This document shows, piece after piece, positions 30,676-41,286 of a DNA stretch of 64,000 nt (position 1 is the first letter of the stretch; every line of letters begins with the position of its first letter). A model generated the notes under the pieces. The model made no database searches. It saw only the letters and a list, made by a program, of their open reading frames with translations, and was not told where the DNA came from. Both the position numbers and the translations under genes were made by a program. The stretch is taken from the NCBI GenBank assembly GCA_021298175.1, contig JAJTDW010000005.1:1-64000 (forward strand), written 5' to 3'. The stretch comes from Pseudomonadota bacterium. GTDB taxonomy: Bacteria > Pseudomonadota > Gammaproteobacteria > Burkholderiales > UBA11063.

Positions 30676-30715
30676 TTCATCTTAATTATGTGTCATTCAT
30701 AACCTTTTAAACTAG

Positions 30716-31357
30716 TTATTGTTTTTTGGGAGAAGTAATGTCTGTTTTTTTTGGAGTGTTGCTTTTTTTGATGGGTGATGGTGCTACTTTAGGTTTTTCA
30801 TCAAAAACCATTCTAGTATCTGTGCTTATTTTGTTTTTATTATTTTCAATTGGCATTTTACATACTCCATAAGTAAAAAATATAGTTAGCGAACACAAAG
30901 ATATCACTGAAAGAATATTTCTCAATCTTAGTAACCAACTTAAAAAACATGGGAAATTATTATTGGTCTTGATTGTTTTTATTATTTTCTTCTCATATTT
31001 ATTAATATTTTTAGTATTTCCATTTACTTTACGTAATAACTCTGATGTGTTTTTGCTTTTTGTCGAATACATTATTTGACAATAGGCATAATATATCATT
31101 GTAAAAATATATGCAAACAAAAAAGTCACTAAACCTATAATAAATGTAACTTTTAAAGTACAATCAAATTTTATTATGATATTTTGTTGTGAAAGATATG
31201 CAACAACTAACGCAAATAGATTAGCAATTGGTAAAGACAAAAATAGTGCTTCAAATCTTTCATTTACTTTGTTATCAGTCTCATTAATATAGCTATTGGA
31301 TAAATTAAGTGACTCATTCAATTCTTTTATATATGATTCATTTCCACCTTCAGTCAT
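30716..31357 (-). CDS. Hypothetical membrane protein with Lys/Pro-rich C-terminal tail
   Basis: About 3 hydrophobic segments; tail KPKVAPSPIKKSNTPKKTDITSPKKQ. Confidence 0.6.
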   Translation of the reverse strand: MTEGGNESYIKELNESLNLSNSYINETDNKVNERFEALFLSLPIANLFALVVAYLSQQNIIIKFDCTLKVTFIIGLVTFLFAYIFTMIYYAYCQIMYSTKSKNTSELLRKVNGNTKNINKYEKKIIKTIKTNNNFPCFLSWLLRLRNILSVISLCSLTIFFTYGVCKMPIENNKNKISTDTRMVFDEKPKVAPSPIKKSNTPKKTDITSPKKQ

Positions 31358-31458
31358 GACTTTGGCTTTTCTAATGGAGGTTGCGGAATCTTAGTTGTTG
31401 GTGGTTTACTTAAAGGTACTGTGCTATCTAATGGTTTACCAATTAATTTAATTATCAT
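31354..31458 (-). CDS. 34-aa Pro-rich small ORF coupled to the membrane protein gene
   Basis: AGGATAGT-ATG: MIIKLIGKPLDSTVPLSKPPTTKIPQPPLEKPKS*; its TGA overlaps the next ATG (ATGA). Confidence 0.5.
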   Translation of the reverse strand: MIIKLIGKPLDSTVPLSKPPTTKIPQPPLEKPKS

Positions 31459-31479
31459 ACTATCCTAAATAAAAAGTTA

Positions 31480-31809
31480 TTATAAAAAACCGCCAACTGT
31501 TATTGATAACCTATTAAGCTTTAATCCTTTAGTGCTAGTTAAGTTATTTGCCTCATCTTGCAATGCTAACCTAATAAACTCTTCAGCTGGATATTCTAAT
31601 TTTTTTGCATATTCATATGCTTTTTTAGCACTGGCAATTCTTCTTCCATGTTCCAAATCACTTAAATATGAAATAGAAATATTCAAAATAGTAGAAAATT
31701 CTTTTAAACTCATTTCATCACAAAGCCTAATAGAACGTAACGTTTTACCTAGTGATTCATCTGCTCCATTTATTTCATTTAATTTAGCTACAAGATTTTT
31801 AGTAATCAT
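31480..31809 (-). CDS. XRE-family HTH antitoxin (HigA-like)
   Basis: LGKTLRSIRLCDEMSLKEFSTILNISISYLSDLEHGRR HTH; overlaps the toxin ORF by 11 nt. Confidence 0.8.
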   Translation of the reverse strand: MITKNLVAKLNEINGADESLGKTLRSIRLCDEMSLKEFSTILNISISYLSDLEHGRRIASAKKAYEYAKKLEYPAEEFIRLALQDEANNLTSTKGLKLNRLSITVGGFL

Positions 31810-32110
31810 GTTTATTTACCTCAATAACTATAATTTTAATTGATTTTTTATCTTCAACATAAATTGCCCTGTAATAATAATTAAGCCTAATAGACCTTTG
31901 CCCTTTTCGAGTACCTTTTAATGGTTCATCATGAAACCCCTTTGATTCTCGCACTTTTGCTATACCTAAGGCATTTACAGACTTTGCCCACATTTTTAGT
32001 TTTTCTACTATAAAATCTGGCAATTTTTGCAAATCTTTTATTAATTTAGTGTCATATTGTACAGTCTCATCTTTTTTAGAAGAAACATCTAATAAGGTTT
32101 TTATTTTCAT
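31799..32110 (-). CDS. RelE/HigB-type toxin
   Basis: ESKGFHDEPLKGTRKGQRSIRLNYYYRAIYVEDKKSIKIIVIEVNKHDY. Confidence 0.8.
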   Translation of the reverse strand: MKIKTLLDVSSKKDETVQYDTKLIKDLQKLPDFIVEKLKMWAKSVNALGIAKVRESKGFHDEPLKGTRKGQRSIRLNYYYRAIYVEDKKSIKIIVIEVNKHDY

Positions 32111-32333
32111 ACCAATATTTTACACCACATAAGGGTAAAAATGCAAATAAATATGGTCACGATTATACCAACAATAGGGAATAAACCTAATAATTAATAA
32201 AATAAAAAATAACATTTTGCATTTAGCAAGAATTGGCAGCCATTCAGAATTATTTATTTTAGTATGCTTATTGAACACCAACAGATACCTTTAATGAAAA
32301 TCCTTAGCGCAGATTTTCGCATCATTCTGTTTG

Positions 32334-34115
32334 CTACCCTTGTTTGATAATGAGACTGATTAGCTCATGCCCAAAGCGTTGCAGTCTATTTTTGCCGATA
32401 CCATATATATCTTGCAATTTATTTGTGTCTTGTGGCTTAGTTACTACCAATTCGTAAATAGTTTTATCAGGTAAAATAGCATGTTGTGATACCTGATATT
32501 TTAAAGCCAGATTATGGCGCCAAATTAAAATATCCCGATATAATTTATCATCAGACTCTGTACGTAGCCATATCACTTCGTCTTTTAACAAGCGTTTATA
32601 TTCGATTCTTGCCTTAGGTAGATGAACATCTTGGATTCCACGTAAAATAGGAAGTGATTTATCATTAAGTTTTAAATGACCAATAATAAAATCTATATCA
32701 ATTAAACCATTGCTATAAAGCATACGAATAATACGCCGTAAATTACGTGCATTCATTTCGGAACATAAACCAAAAGTAGATAATTTATGATGTTCCCAAA
32801 TCTGTACATTTAAACTGTTTTTACCACGTAAAATATCTATAATATGCGCTGTTGTGAACCGTTGTCCTACTTTATAAATAGTAGATAGGACTTTTTGTAC
32901 TAAAACTGTTGAGTCAATTAGCTCTGGTTGAGTGACACAATTATCACATTTGCCACATTTATGAGTTTTTTCACCCATAAAATCTAATAGCAATTGTGCG
33001 CGGCATACTACCGTATCACAATACTGCACCATTTTTTTTAATTTTGTTAGCTCATATTTTTTCTTTAAATCCTCAGCTTCTGCATCTAAAATCATACGAT
33101 TTAAGTCTAGAATTTCTTTAAACCCATAGCTAATAATACTATATGCAGGCATTCCATCACGCCCTGCACGCCCTGATTCTTGATAAAATAGATCCAAGCT
33201 TCTTGGCATATCAAAATGATATACATAACGCACATCAGGTTTATCAATTCCTAAACCAAAAGCTACAGTTGCCACCATAATCACGTTATTATTCTGTAAA
33301 AAATAATAATGGTTAGTCTCTCGTATTTTGACATCTAAACCTGCATGATAAGCTCTAGCCTGATGATTATTCTGTTGCAAGAAATTAGTTAATTCATCTA
33401 CCTTTGCACGTGAGTTACAATAAATGATTCCTGATGAATGTTTATGTTTTAACAAAAACTCTAATAACTGCTTTTTAGCGTCTTGTTTTTCTTGAGCTAT
33501 ATAAATAATGTTTTCACGCAGAAAAGAGCTGATAAATTCGGGGGCTTCTTTCAAACCTAAGAAATGCTTAATATCCACTTTAGTGAAACTATCAGCAGTT
33601 GCGGTTAAAGCAATGCGAGGAATATGCGGGAACACTTTATTTAAAAGGTTTAATTTTTGATATTCTGGGCGAAAATCATGCCCCCAATGTGAAACACAAT
33701 GGGCTTCATCAATGGCAAATAAAGTTATTTTTATATTTTCTAAAAAACGTAAAAACCAAGTAGAGCACATTCTTTCTGGCGTAATATATACTAGCTTTAT
33801 TTGCTGTTGGCGGATTTGCGAAAATGCTTGCTGGATTTGGGCAGCATCTAAATTAGAGGCAATATATAATGAACTTACACCAACTTCATTTAGAGTAGCC
33901 ACTTGATCTTGCATTAATGCAATAAGCGGTGAGATCACAATTGCTACCCCATCCATAAGAAGCGCTGGAATCTGATAGCATAATGATTTACCACCTCCAG
34001 TTGGCATTAAAACAAATGCGCTTCTGCCTGCAAGTAGATGCCCTATGATTTCTTCTTGTTTATCCCGAAAATTTTTATACCCAAAAACATTCTGCAGAAT
34101 GCTTAATGCACTCAT
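32334..34115 (-). CDS. recQ: ATP-dependent DNA helicase RecQ
   Basis: MPTGGGKSLCYQIPAL, DEAHCVSHWGHDFRPEY, ESGRAGRDG, Zn cysteines, C-terminal HRDC-like region. Confidence 0.96.
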   Translation of the reverse strand: MSALSILQNVFGYKNFRDKQEEIIGHLLAGRSAFVLMPTGGGKSLCYQIPALLMDGVAIVISPLIALMQDQVATLNEVGVSSLYIASNLDAAQIQQAFSQIRQQQIKLVYITPERMCSTWFLRFLENIKITLFAIDEAHCVSHWGHDFRPEYQKLNLLNKVFPHIPRIALTATADSFTKVDIKHFLGLKEAPEFISSFLRENIIYIAQEKQDAKKQLLEFLLKHKHSSGIIYCNSRAKVDELTNFLQQNNHQARAYHAGLDVKIRETNHYYFLQNNNVIMVATVAFGLGIDKPDVRYVYHFDMPRSLDLFYQESGRAGRDGMPAYSIISYGFKEILDLNRMILDAEAEDLKKKYELTKLKKMVQYCDTVVCRAQLLLDFMGEKTHKCGKCDNCVTQPELIDSTVLVQKVLSTIYKVGQRFTTAHIIDILRGKNSLNVQIWEHHKLSTFGLCSEMNARNLRRIIRMLYSNGLIDIDFIIGHLKLNDKSLPILRGIQDVHLPKARIEYKRLLKDEVIWLRTESDDKLYRDILIWRHNLALKYQVSQHAILPDKTIYELVVTKPQDTNKLQDIYGIGKNRLQRFGHELISLIIKQG

Positions 34116-34954
34116 TTTTTCTTAGGTTTTTTTATTTTATTATTTATTACAGAAGGTATTGCTGAACACTTTGATGCATAAATAAAGATTATAGCTCCAA
34201 CAATAATCATTGGAATACAAAGCCATTGCCCCATTGATAACCCCGTATTTTGCACCAAATCTGTCAAAAAAACATCAGGTTGTCTAAAATATTCTAAACA
34301 AAAGCGAATAATTCCATACCCCATTACAAATAACCCTGATACTTGTCCAGATTTACGTGCTTTAGAAGCATATACCCATAAAATCAATGTAAGTAAAAGA
34401 CCCTCACCTAATGCCTCATAAAGCTGTGATGGGTGGCGTGGCAACATAGATCCAGACTGTGGGAACACCATTGCCCAAGGCAAAACAGTTGTTGTAAACC
34501 TTCCCCAAAGCTCTCCATTGATAAAATTACCCATCCTACCAAAAAATAAACCCATAGGTACCAAAAGCACAGTAAAATCACTAACTATAAAAAAACCAGC
34601 ACGGTTAAATTTAGCAAATAAATACATAACTAAAATCACCCCAAGCATACCACCATGAAAGGCCATTCCACCATCCCATACTTTTAAAATACTTAACGGG
34701 TGAGCAAAATAAAATGCTGGTTGATAAAAAAGGCAATATCCTAGTCTTCCACCAAGAACAACCCCAAGAGCACCATAAAAAATAAAATCATCAATTAATT
34801 TATTTGTCCAAAAAATATTTCCATATTTTTTAAGACGCCATTTACCAGCATAAATAAAAAATAAAAACCCTAAAACATACATAATGCCGTACCAATGGAT
34901 TTTAATTGGACCTAAGCTTACTGCAACTGGATTAAGATGTGGATACATCAACAT
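34112..34954 (-). CDS. lgt: Prolipoprotein diacylglyceryl transferase
   Basis: WYGIMYVLGF, GGRLGYCLFY, GRMGNFINGELWGR, HPSQLYEALGEG. Confidence 0.96.
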   Translation of the reverse strand: MLMYPHLNPVAVSLGPIKIHWYGIMYVLGFLFFIYAGKWRLKKYGNIFWTNKLIDDFIFYGALGVVLGGRLGYCLFYQPAFYFAHPLSILKVWDGGMAFHGGMLGVILVMYLFAKFNRAGFFIVSDFTVLLVPMGLFFGRMGNFINGELWGRFTTTVLPWAMVFPQSGSMLPRHPSQLYEALGEGLLLTLILWVYASKARKSGQVSGLFVMGYGIIRFCLEYFRQPDVFLTDLVQNTGLSMGQWLCIPMIIVGAIIFIYASKCSAIPSVINNKIKKPKKK

Positions 34955-35244
34955 AACATAACTACCCCCATAAAATTACTTTATAATTTATCTATCAATT
35001 TAAGTAGACATTATATACTATTTTATTAATTATAAACTATTAAACACATAGTTTTTAGATGATGTTCTAGAATTGCTATAAATCCTTGAATCCAATAGAA
35101 TAACAAAACATATAGCAAATATAAGGAGTTTACCCCAAGAGGTTAAAAATAATTTTAAAAAACTTGCAACTCACGTTACGTTACCATTTATATTATTGAC
35201 TTGTAATATTCTTGGATAAATTAATTTAATTTTAGGAGAGTTAT

Positions 35245-35475
35245 ATGTACACACTAACTGAATTAGCGCAAAACATATTTACAAATATTAAGCTATGCAA
35301 ACCAGCTATAAATCAGGATTTAAAATTATTTCATAATAAAAAAGTTTCTACTAAACTTCCGCAAAACCTACATGCCTTGGGTTGTGTCAAAACAGTATTT
35401 GATCCAAGAAATAACACAAGATATTGGTATTTAGATGAGCGATATTTTAAGTGGATCGATGATACAATACAATAA
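35245..35475 (+). CDS. Hypothetical 76-aa protein
   Basis: Strong SD TTAGGAGAGTTAT-ATG; MYTLTELAQNIFTNIK...NNTRYWYLDERYFKWIDDTIQ. Confidence 0.6.
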   Translation: MYTLTELAQNIFTNIKLCKPAINQDLKLFHNKKVSTKLPQNLHALGCVKTVFDPRNNTRYWYLDERYFKWIDDTIQ

Positions 35476-35562
35476 AAACTTAGTAAAAAACATGTCATAC
35501 ATAATACTATCTGCTAAAATACTATCCTAGAATTAGGACATAAAATTTTTGGAGTTAAATTT

Positions 35563-36540
35563 ATGAAATTACCTATTAAAATTGCTGTTACTGGTAGTGC
35601 TGGTCAAATTAGTTATAGTTTATTATTTAGAATTGCTAGTGGAGATATGCTGGGCCATGATCAACCAGTTATATTACAATTGTTAGAGGTTGAAGCTGCT
35701 ATGAATGCCTTAAAAGGTGTTGTAATGGAGCTTGAAGACTGTGCCTTTCCATTACTTCATGGTATTACAACTAGCCATGACCCATTTGTAGCATTCCAAG
35801 ATGTTGATATTGCTATTTTAGTAGGGGCAAAACCTCGCTCAAAAGGTATGGAGCGTAAAGACTTACTTGAAGCAAATGGCGCTATTTTTACCACTCAAGG
35901 AAAAGCTCTAGCTCAAGTAGCTAAAAAAGATGTAAAAGTCCTAGTAGTTGGTAACCCAGCAAATACTAATGCATTAATTACTTTAAAAAATGCCCATGGA
36001 TTAAACCCACATAATGTAACAGCTATGATGCGTTTAGATCATAATCGCACTATGTCACAAATTGCCACAAAAACTGGCAAACACGTAACTACCATCAAAA
36101 AAATAACTGTTTGGGGAAATCATTCTTCAACTCAGTACCCAGATATATTTCATTCAGAAGTAGATGGTATTGCAACTTCTAAATTAGTAGAGCAATCATG
36201 GTTAGAAAGTTATTTAATCCCAACTGTACAAAAACGTGGAGCTGCAGTAATTGAAGCACGAGGGTTATCCTCAGCTGCATCAGCAGCTAATGCAGCAATT
36301 GACCATATTCGCAATTGGGTTTGCGGTACTAATCATGGTGATTGGGTTTCTATGGGAATATTATCTGATGGAAGCTATGGTATACCTGAAGGTGTAGTGT
36401 ATGGGTTTCCAGTTATCTGTAAAGACGGTGCTTATAAAATAGTACAAGGTTTAGAAATCAGTGAATTTAGCCGCAAAAACATGATGGCAACTTATGATGA
36501 GTTACTAGAAGAAAAAGAAGCAGTTAAACACTTGCTATAA
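35563..36540 (+). CDS. mdh: Malate dehydrogenase
   Basis: [44 protein letters not shown]. Confidence 0.95.
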   Translation: MKLPIKIAVTGSAGQISYSLLFRIASGDMLGHDQPVILQLLEVEAAMNALKGVVMELEDCAFPLLHGITTSHDPFVAFQDVDIAILVGAKPRSKGMERKDLLEANGAIFTTQGKALAQVAKKDVKVLVVGNPANTNALITLKNAHGLNPHNVTAMMRLDHNRTMSQIATKTGKHVTTIKKITVWGNHSSTQYPDIFHSEVDGIATSKLVEQSWLESYLIPTVQKRGAAVIEARGLSSAASAANAAIDHIRNWVCGTNHGDWVSMGILSDGSYGIPEGVVYGFPVICKDGAYKIVQGLEISEFSRKNMMATYDELLEEKEAVKHLL

Positions 36541-36665
36541 ATATAGATTGTCACACCATACTTTGTATAGCTCGCAATGACAGATTCATCACTACGAGAC
36601 TTAACTTTAATTATTTTTTGTAGTCTCATATAAAGTAAAACCAAGGTATTGTTATTTAAATAAAG

Positions 36666-36702
36666 ATTGCCTCAAACTTGCTAAATGCAAAGTTGAGGCA
36701 AT
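36666..36702. repeat. Imperfect palindrome of the GATTGC...GCAATGAC type
   Basis: ATTGCCTCAAACTTG-ctaaatg-CAAAGTTGAGGCAAT. Confidence 0.7.
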
Positions 36703-36745
36703 GACCGATACTACTAGTAAAATACAAATTTTAGAGAAAAATTAA

Positions 36746-37868
36746 ATGCTGGAAATAGAAAAAATAAACGAAATTGAAAAACTCTCACTGGATCTACAAT
36801 CTAGGTTAAACGAGATTCGGGGGTACCTTTGACTATGAGGGTAAAAAATCTAAATTAAATGTAATCAACCAAGAATTAGAAAACCCAGATATTTGGAATG
36901 ATCAACCAAAAGTACAAGAATTAAATAAACAAAAAAAACAATTAGAAAATATTGTTATCCAAATTGATGCCTTAAATATTTCCATAACAAATGCAGCCGA
37001 ACTCTTTGAACTTGGCAAACTTGAAAATGATGATGATACTATTTTATCTGTTTCTACAGACCTAAATACTCTTGATACAGAATTAGCTGATTTAGAGTTT
37101 AAACGCATGTTTTGCCACCCAATGGATCCGAATAATTGTTTTATTGATATTCAAGCAGGAAGCGGTGGAACAGAAGCACAAGATTGGGCAGAAATGCTGC
37201 TACGCATGTATATGAGATACTGTGATAAAAAAGGCTTTACTGTGGAAATATTAGAAGAACAAAATGGAGATGTTGCAGGTATTAAAAATGCTTCGATTAA
37301 AGTTAGTGGAGACTACGCTTTTGGCTATTTACGTACCGAAACTGGAGTACATCGGTTAGTACGTAACTCACCGTTTGATGCTAATAATAAACGCCATACG
37401 TCTTTTTCTAGTGTTTTTGTTTACCCAGAAGTTAATGATGATATCGAAATAGAAATTAACCCAGCAGACTTACGTATTGATACTTATAGAGCATCAGGTG
37501 CTGGTGGACAACATATTAATAAAACAGACTCTGCGATTAGAATAACCCATATCCCAACAAATACCGTAGTGCAATGCCAAAGTGACCGATCACAACATCG
37601 TAACCGTGATGAAGCAATGAAAATGTTAAAAGCAAAGCTATATGAATTAGAGTTGCGTAAAAAAGAAAGCGAACGACAAAAATTAGAAGAATCCAAAAGC
37701 GATATCGGATGGGGGCATCAAATTAGATCATATGTTTTTGATCAATCCAGAATTAAAGATCTACGTACTGGAGTTGAGATTGGTAATATAAAATCTGTTA
37801 TGGATGGGGACTTGGATGAGTTTATTACTGCCAGTCTAAAAACTCTCAGCCTGCATCAAACTACTTAA
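36746..37868 (+). CDS. prfB: Peptide chain release factor 2, with +1 programmed frameshift
   Basis: Frame 1 [28 protein letters not shown] then TGA (36830-36832) in CGG GGG TAC CTT TGA C; the +1 frame (GAC 36831...) runs continuously into the 37107-37868 ORF with GGQ ([15 protein letters not shown]). Confidence 0.96.
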
Positions 37869-37902
37869 TAGCTCGAAGTATTTAAATTGAGGTAATCTAA
37901 CT

Positions 37903-38640
37903 ATGCAAAAAAAATTAATGATAGCTCTATCTATTATCACAAAATGTGTATTTGCGTACAGTGTTCCAAGCATTGCTGTGCCAAATTTAGTTTATACCAA
38001 AACTATACAAGCAAATTCTACCACACCAGCTATTAGCCAACAAGTAGAACAAGAGCTACCGATGTTTAATGCGGATGTTAAAGGTGCTCTAATTAATTCA
38101 ACCCAATTTAAAGTTATTGATTTACCCAAAGCCAATCAAATCTGGAATGGTAATAGCCAAGTGATGCTTAATCTCATCAATGGCTTAAATAGAAATTTAA
38201 ACGTAGAATCAAATCTAATAGTAGAGTCTAAACCTATTGCAAGCCAAATCGCATCTACACCTAAAAATAGCAGCAATCTGCCAGATTATATTCTACTTGG
38301 GCAGGTTTCAGCAATTACTAGTGATGCAGATATTGAGCCATTGCAAGACACCAACAAAATGACTAGTCAATACAGTATTAATATATCAGTAGATTACCAA
38401 GTTGTTGGGGTAAAGGATGGTGCAGTTATTGCCTCATTTAATGCATACGGTAATGCAGGAGATGTTAAAATTTTAAATGCAAATGATGCAACACAAGTAC
38501 AACATCACAATATACCATTATTAATTAATCAAGCCTCTAAAGATTTATCAGCTAACGTACTTTCACAATTACAACAACAATTTAGAGTTTCTAGTAAAAG
38601 TTATAAAATCGAATCTATTGAAAACGTGAAGGTGTACTGA
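37903..38640 (+). CDS. Secreted CsgG/TolB-N-like protein
   Basis: N-terminal hydrophobic segment; ALINSTQFKVIDLPKANQIW, LLGQVSAI; overlaps the next gene by 1 nt. Confidence 0.55.
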   Translation: MQKKLMIALSIITKCVFAYSVPSIAVPNLVYTKTIQANSTTPAISQQVEQELPMFNADVKGALINSTQFKVIDLPKANQIWNGNSQVMLNLINGLNRNLNVESNLIVESKPIASQIASTPKNSSNLPDYILLGQVSAITSDADIEPLQDTNKMTSQYSINISVDYQVVGVKDGAVIASFNAYGNAGDVKILNANDATQVQHHNIPLLINQASKDLSANVLSQLQQQFRVSSKSYKIESIENVKVY

Positions 38641-40019
38641 TGCTAAAAAATATCCTTACTTATAGTCTAATAATTACCTCTGTAGCTGCTTGTGCCAATA
38701 ATCCAATCCGTTCATATAAAGATGACAGCGATAAAATGCTACAATCGCTTAATACCAGCAATATTGAATCTACAGCATATGGTAACCCAAAAAATCCAGA
38801 CATTTTATTTTATATGGAATATGGTACCGCTTTACGCATGATGTCTAATTATGATAGCAGTGATTTACAGCTCGGAAAAGCCCAAAGCATTGTGGATGTC
38901 TGGACTAATAGTTGGAGTAATACTACAGGTGGCGAAATTGCAAATACAGCCATACAAATGCTAGTTAATGATAGCGCTACTGATTATGAACCTAAAGGTT
39001 ATGAAAAAACCATGCTTGCAACCTATAGAGCATTAAACCATATAGATAATAATAATTGGTCAAATGCTCGTATTGAGATTAAAAAAATGTACCAAACAGA
39101 GCAAGCAATTGCTAATTATAATCAAGCAATGTATATGGAAGAAAAAGCTAGCACAAATAAAATTAATAATAGCCCCAAAGAGCAACAGCTTTATACCCAA
39201 ATTTTACAAAAGTATGATTTTTCGGATATAAACTCTCCTCAAGTATTAGCTCTAAAAAATGCGTATCAAAGTGCTTTTAGTCATTATCTTGCAGGGTTTG
39301 TATTTGAAGCCTTAAATGAGCCAAGTTTATCCCGCCCAGGCTATATAAAATCAGGTCAACTAGCGCCCTTAAATAAGCTATCGCAAAAAAGTATTGATAA
39401 TCTAGATAGTGGTAATACAGTTAGATCTAAGTACACTAATGTGCTAATAATTCAAGAAGTAGGACATGCGCCGCAATTAAAATCCCATGAAATACATATC
39501 CCATTTCCTATATCCACAAGAAATGCTAGCTGTATAACTAATGTTAATTTATTTTTTCCGACTCTAGTTTTAGATAAAGAAGCATCTAGTGGCTATTCTT
39601 ATTTTCTTGATGGCAAATTTCAAAATCAGGAGTTATACTCTAATTACAATCTGATGGCGGCAAGAAGTTTACATGACCAAATGCCGCATTTAATTGCCCG
39701 TAATATATCTGCAGCAATTCGTAATGTGGGAGTCTCGGCAGCTAGTTGCGCGGAGGGCGGTGGTGTGGGCACTATTATCAATATAGCAAATATTATAACT
39801 GGAGCTTTGCTTGATCATGCCGATGAAAGAAGTTGGGTATTATTACCTAGCAAAGTTTATCTGAATCGTGTACAATTACCATTTGGAAAACATAATTTTA
39901 GCATTGTTGTTAACGGGATGACTTATACACAAACAATTAATCTCAATACCTCATACCAAATCATTGATATGCGAGTAATTGGGAATAAATTCTTTTTAAA
40001 TACACAAAAATTAAAATAA
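38640..40019 (+). CDS. COG3014-like lipoprotein
   Basis: Lipobox-like SVAACANN; MEYGTALRMMSNYDSSDLQLGKAQSIVDVW; TPR-like N-terminal half. Confidence 0.65.
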   Translation: MLKNILTYSLIITSVAACANNPIRSYKDDSDKMLQSLNTSNIESTAYGNPKNPDILFYMEYGTALRMMSNYDSSDLQLGKAQSIVDVWTNSWSNTTGGEIANTAIQMLVNDSATDYEPKGYEKTMLATYRALNHIDNNNWSNARIEIKKMYQTEQAIANYNQAMYMEEKASTNKINNSPKEQQLYTQILQKYDFSDINSPQVLALKNAYQSAFSHYLAGFVFEALNEPSLSRPGYIKSGQLAPLNKLSQKSIDNLDSGNTVRSKYTNVLIIQEVGHAPQLKSHEIHIPFPISTRNASCITNVNLFFPTLVLDKEASSGYSYFLDGKFQNQELYSNYNLMAARSLHDQMPHLIARNISAAIRNVGVSAASCAEGGGVGTIINIANIITGALLDHADERSWVLLPSKVYLNRVQLPFGKHNFSIVVNGMTYTQTINLNTSYQIIDMRVIGNKFFLNTQKLK

Positions 40020-40033
40020 AGGAGTTATTTGTT

Positions 40034-40417
40034 ATGAAAAAATCTATTTTATTAATAGGTATAATGTTTGGTTTACTTAGTGCATGTTCAACTAATAAAA
40101 TAAAAGACCAAGTTGAGGTTATTGGTAATAGCCTTGGAGATATTCAAATTAAAGATTTACGCTCTATGCAAGTCAATGGTTTACTAATGGCACAAGGTAC
40201 TTTTCATAATACTGGTGATAAGCCAGTTAATGGATACTATCGTTGTAAATTTTTAGATGCAATGAATTTTCAAGTTGGTGAAAATCAAGTATGGCAGCTA
40301 ATAACCGTATATCCAAATCAAGATGACTCATTTAGATGTCAGGCAACTGATACCAATTCAGTAAATTTTAAAATTGAATTTTCTAATAATGCTGAAAATG
40401 TTACCATATATCATTAA
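40034..40417 (+). CDS. YcfL-like (DUF1425) lipoprotein
   Basis: Lipobox LLSACS; VNGLLMAQGTFHNTGDKPVNGYYRCKFLDAMNFQV; between COG3014-like and lpoB-like genes. Confidence 0.65.
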   Translation: MKKSILLIGIMFGLLSACSTNKIKDQVEVIGNSLGDIQIKDLRSMQVNGLLMAQGTFHNTGDKPVNGYYRCKFLDAMNFQVGENQVWQLITVYPNQDDSFRCQATDTNSVNFKIEFSNNAENVTIYH

Positions 40418-40437
40418 TTATAAAAAGGTTTAAATTT

Positions 40438-41022
40438 ATGAAAAAAATATTAACTCTGTTATCTAGTGCTGCTATTATAAGTATTATCGGTGGTTGTGCA
40501 TCACCTAAAGTATCTTATGTAGATGCTAACTCAATAAACAACTTAACCACTAATTTTACTATGACAGATCTCTTACAAGTTAGCCAATCAATGTCAATTA
40601 AGTTAATTAACTCAGGGAAAATTAATCAATGTAAAACCTATACAGTATCCCCTGTTATAAATAAAACTGATCAATATATTGATACTTCATCTATTACGCA
40701 AAGCATCCAAGATAGATTATCTAATTCAAATGTTGTTACTGCTAATTATGTTGTTTCTGGTGCAGAAATGCAAAACCAAGTTGATGAGCTACAACGTCAA
40801 AATCAAAGTGGTTTATATGATAAATCCACAACAGCAAAAACTGGCAATATGTCAGGAGCAGAATGTAGAATAGATGGCTTTGTAAACAATATTACAACTG
40901 TAAGCCCAGATGGTAAAACTATGCGTGTTGATTATCAGTATAATATGAAATTAATCAATGTACAAAAAGGCATGGGATTATGGTCTGACCAAAAAATGAT
41001 CTCAAAAGCACTAACTAATTAA
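40438..41022 (+). CDS. lpoB: LpoB-like penicillin-binding protein activator lipoprotein
   Basis: Lipobox IIGGCASP; CKTYTVSPVINKTDQYIDTSSITQSIQDRL; GFVNNITT...YQYNMKLINVQKGMGLWSDQKMISK. Confidence 0.8.
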   Translation: MKKILTLLSSAAIISIIGGCASPKVSYVDANSINNLTTNFTMTDLLQVSQSMSIKLINSGKINQCKTYTVSPVINKTDQYIDTSSITQSIQDRLSNSNVVTANYVVSGAEMQNQVDELQRQNQSGLYDKSTTAKTGNMSGAECRIDGFVNNITTVSPDGKTMRVDYQYNMKLINVQKGMGLWSDQKMISKALTN

Positions 41023-41029
41023 ACTATTA

Positions 41030-41065
41030 ATTCTCAGAATATTCATAATAGAATATTCTGAGAAT
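41030..41065 (+). terminator. Perfect 15-bp stem hairpin after lpoB
   Basis: ATTCTCAGAATATTC-ataata-GAATATTCTGAGAAT. Confidence 0.65.
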
Positions 41066-41286
41066 TATAATAAATTAGCTTTATTAGTCTACTGATCCTT
41101 ATACAAAAACTGTTCAAGTTTATCAATCTTGGACCTAAATATATCATTTAACTGCAATTTATCATCAAAAATTATCAGCTTTAATTTTAAATCTGCTCCC
41201 ACCCTGCAATAAAAAATATCACTAAAGTGTCAATTAAATACTTAATTGTTCTTAAAGCATCCAATATGCTAAATTTATTAAAAATT

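Noticed and set aside
41090-41210. Possible ORF fragment on minus strand (...VGADLKLKLIIFDDKLQLNDIFRSKIDKLEQFLYKDQ*)
   Set aside because: Only about 30-40 codons with no convincing start or domain; may be a gene remnant but not supportable.
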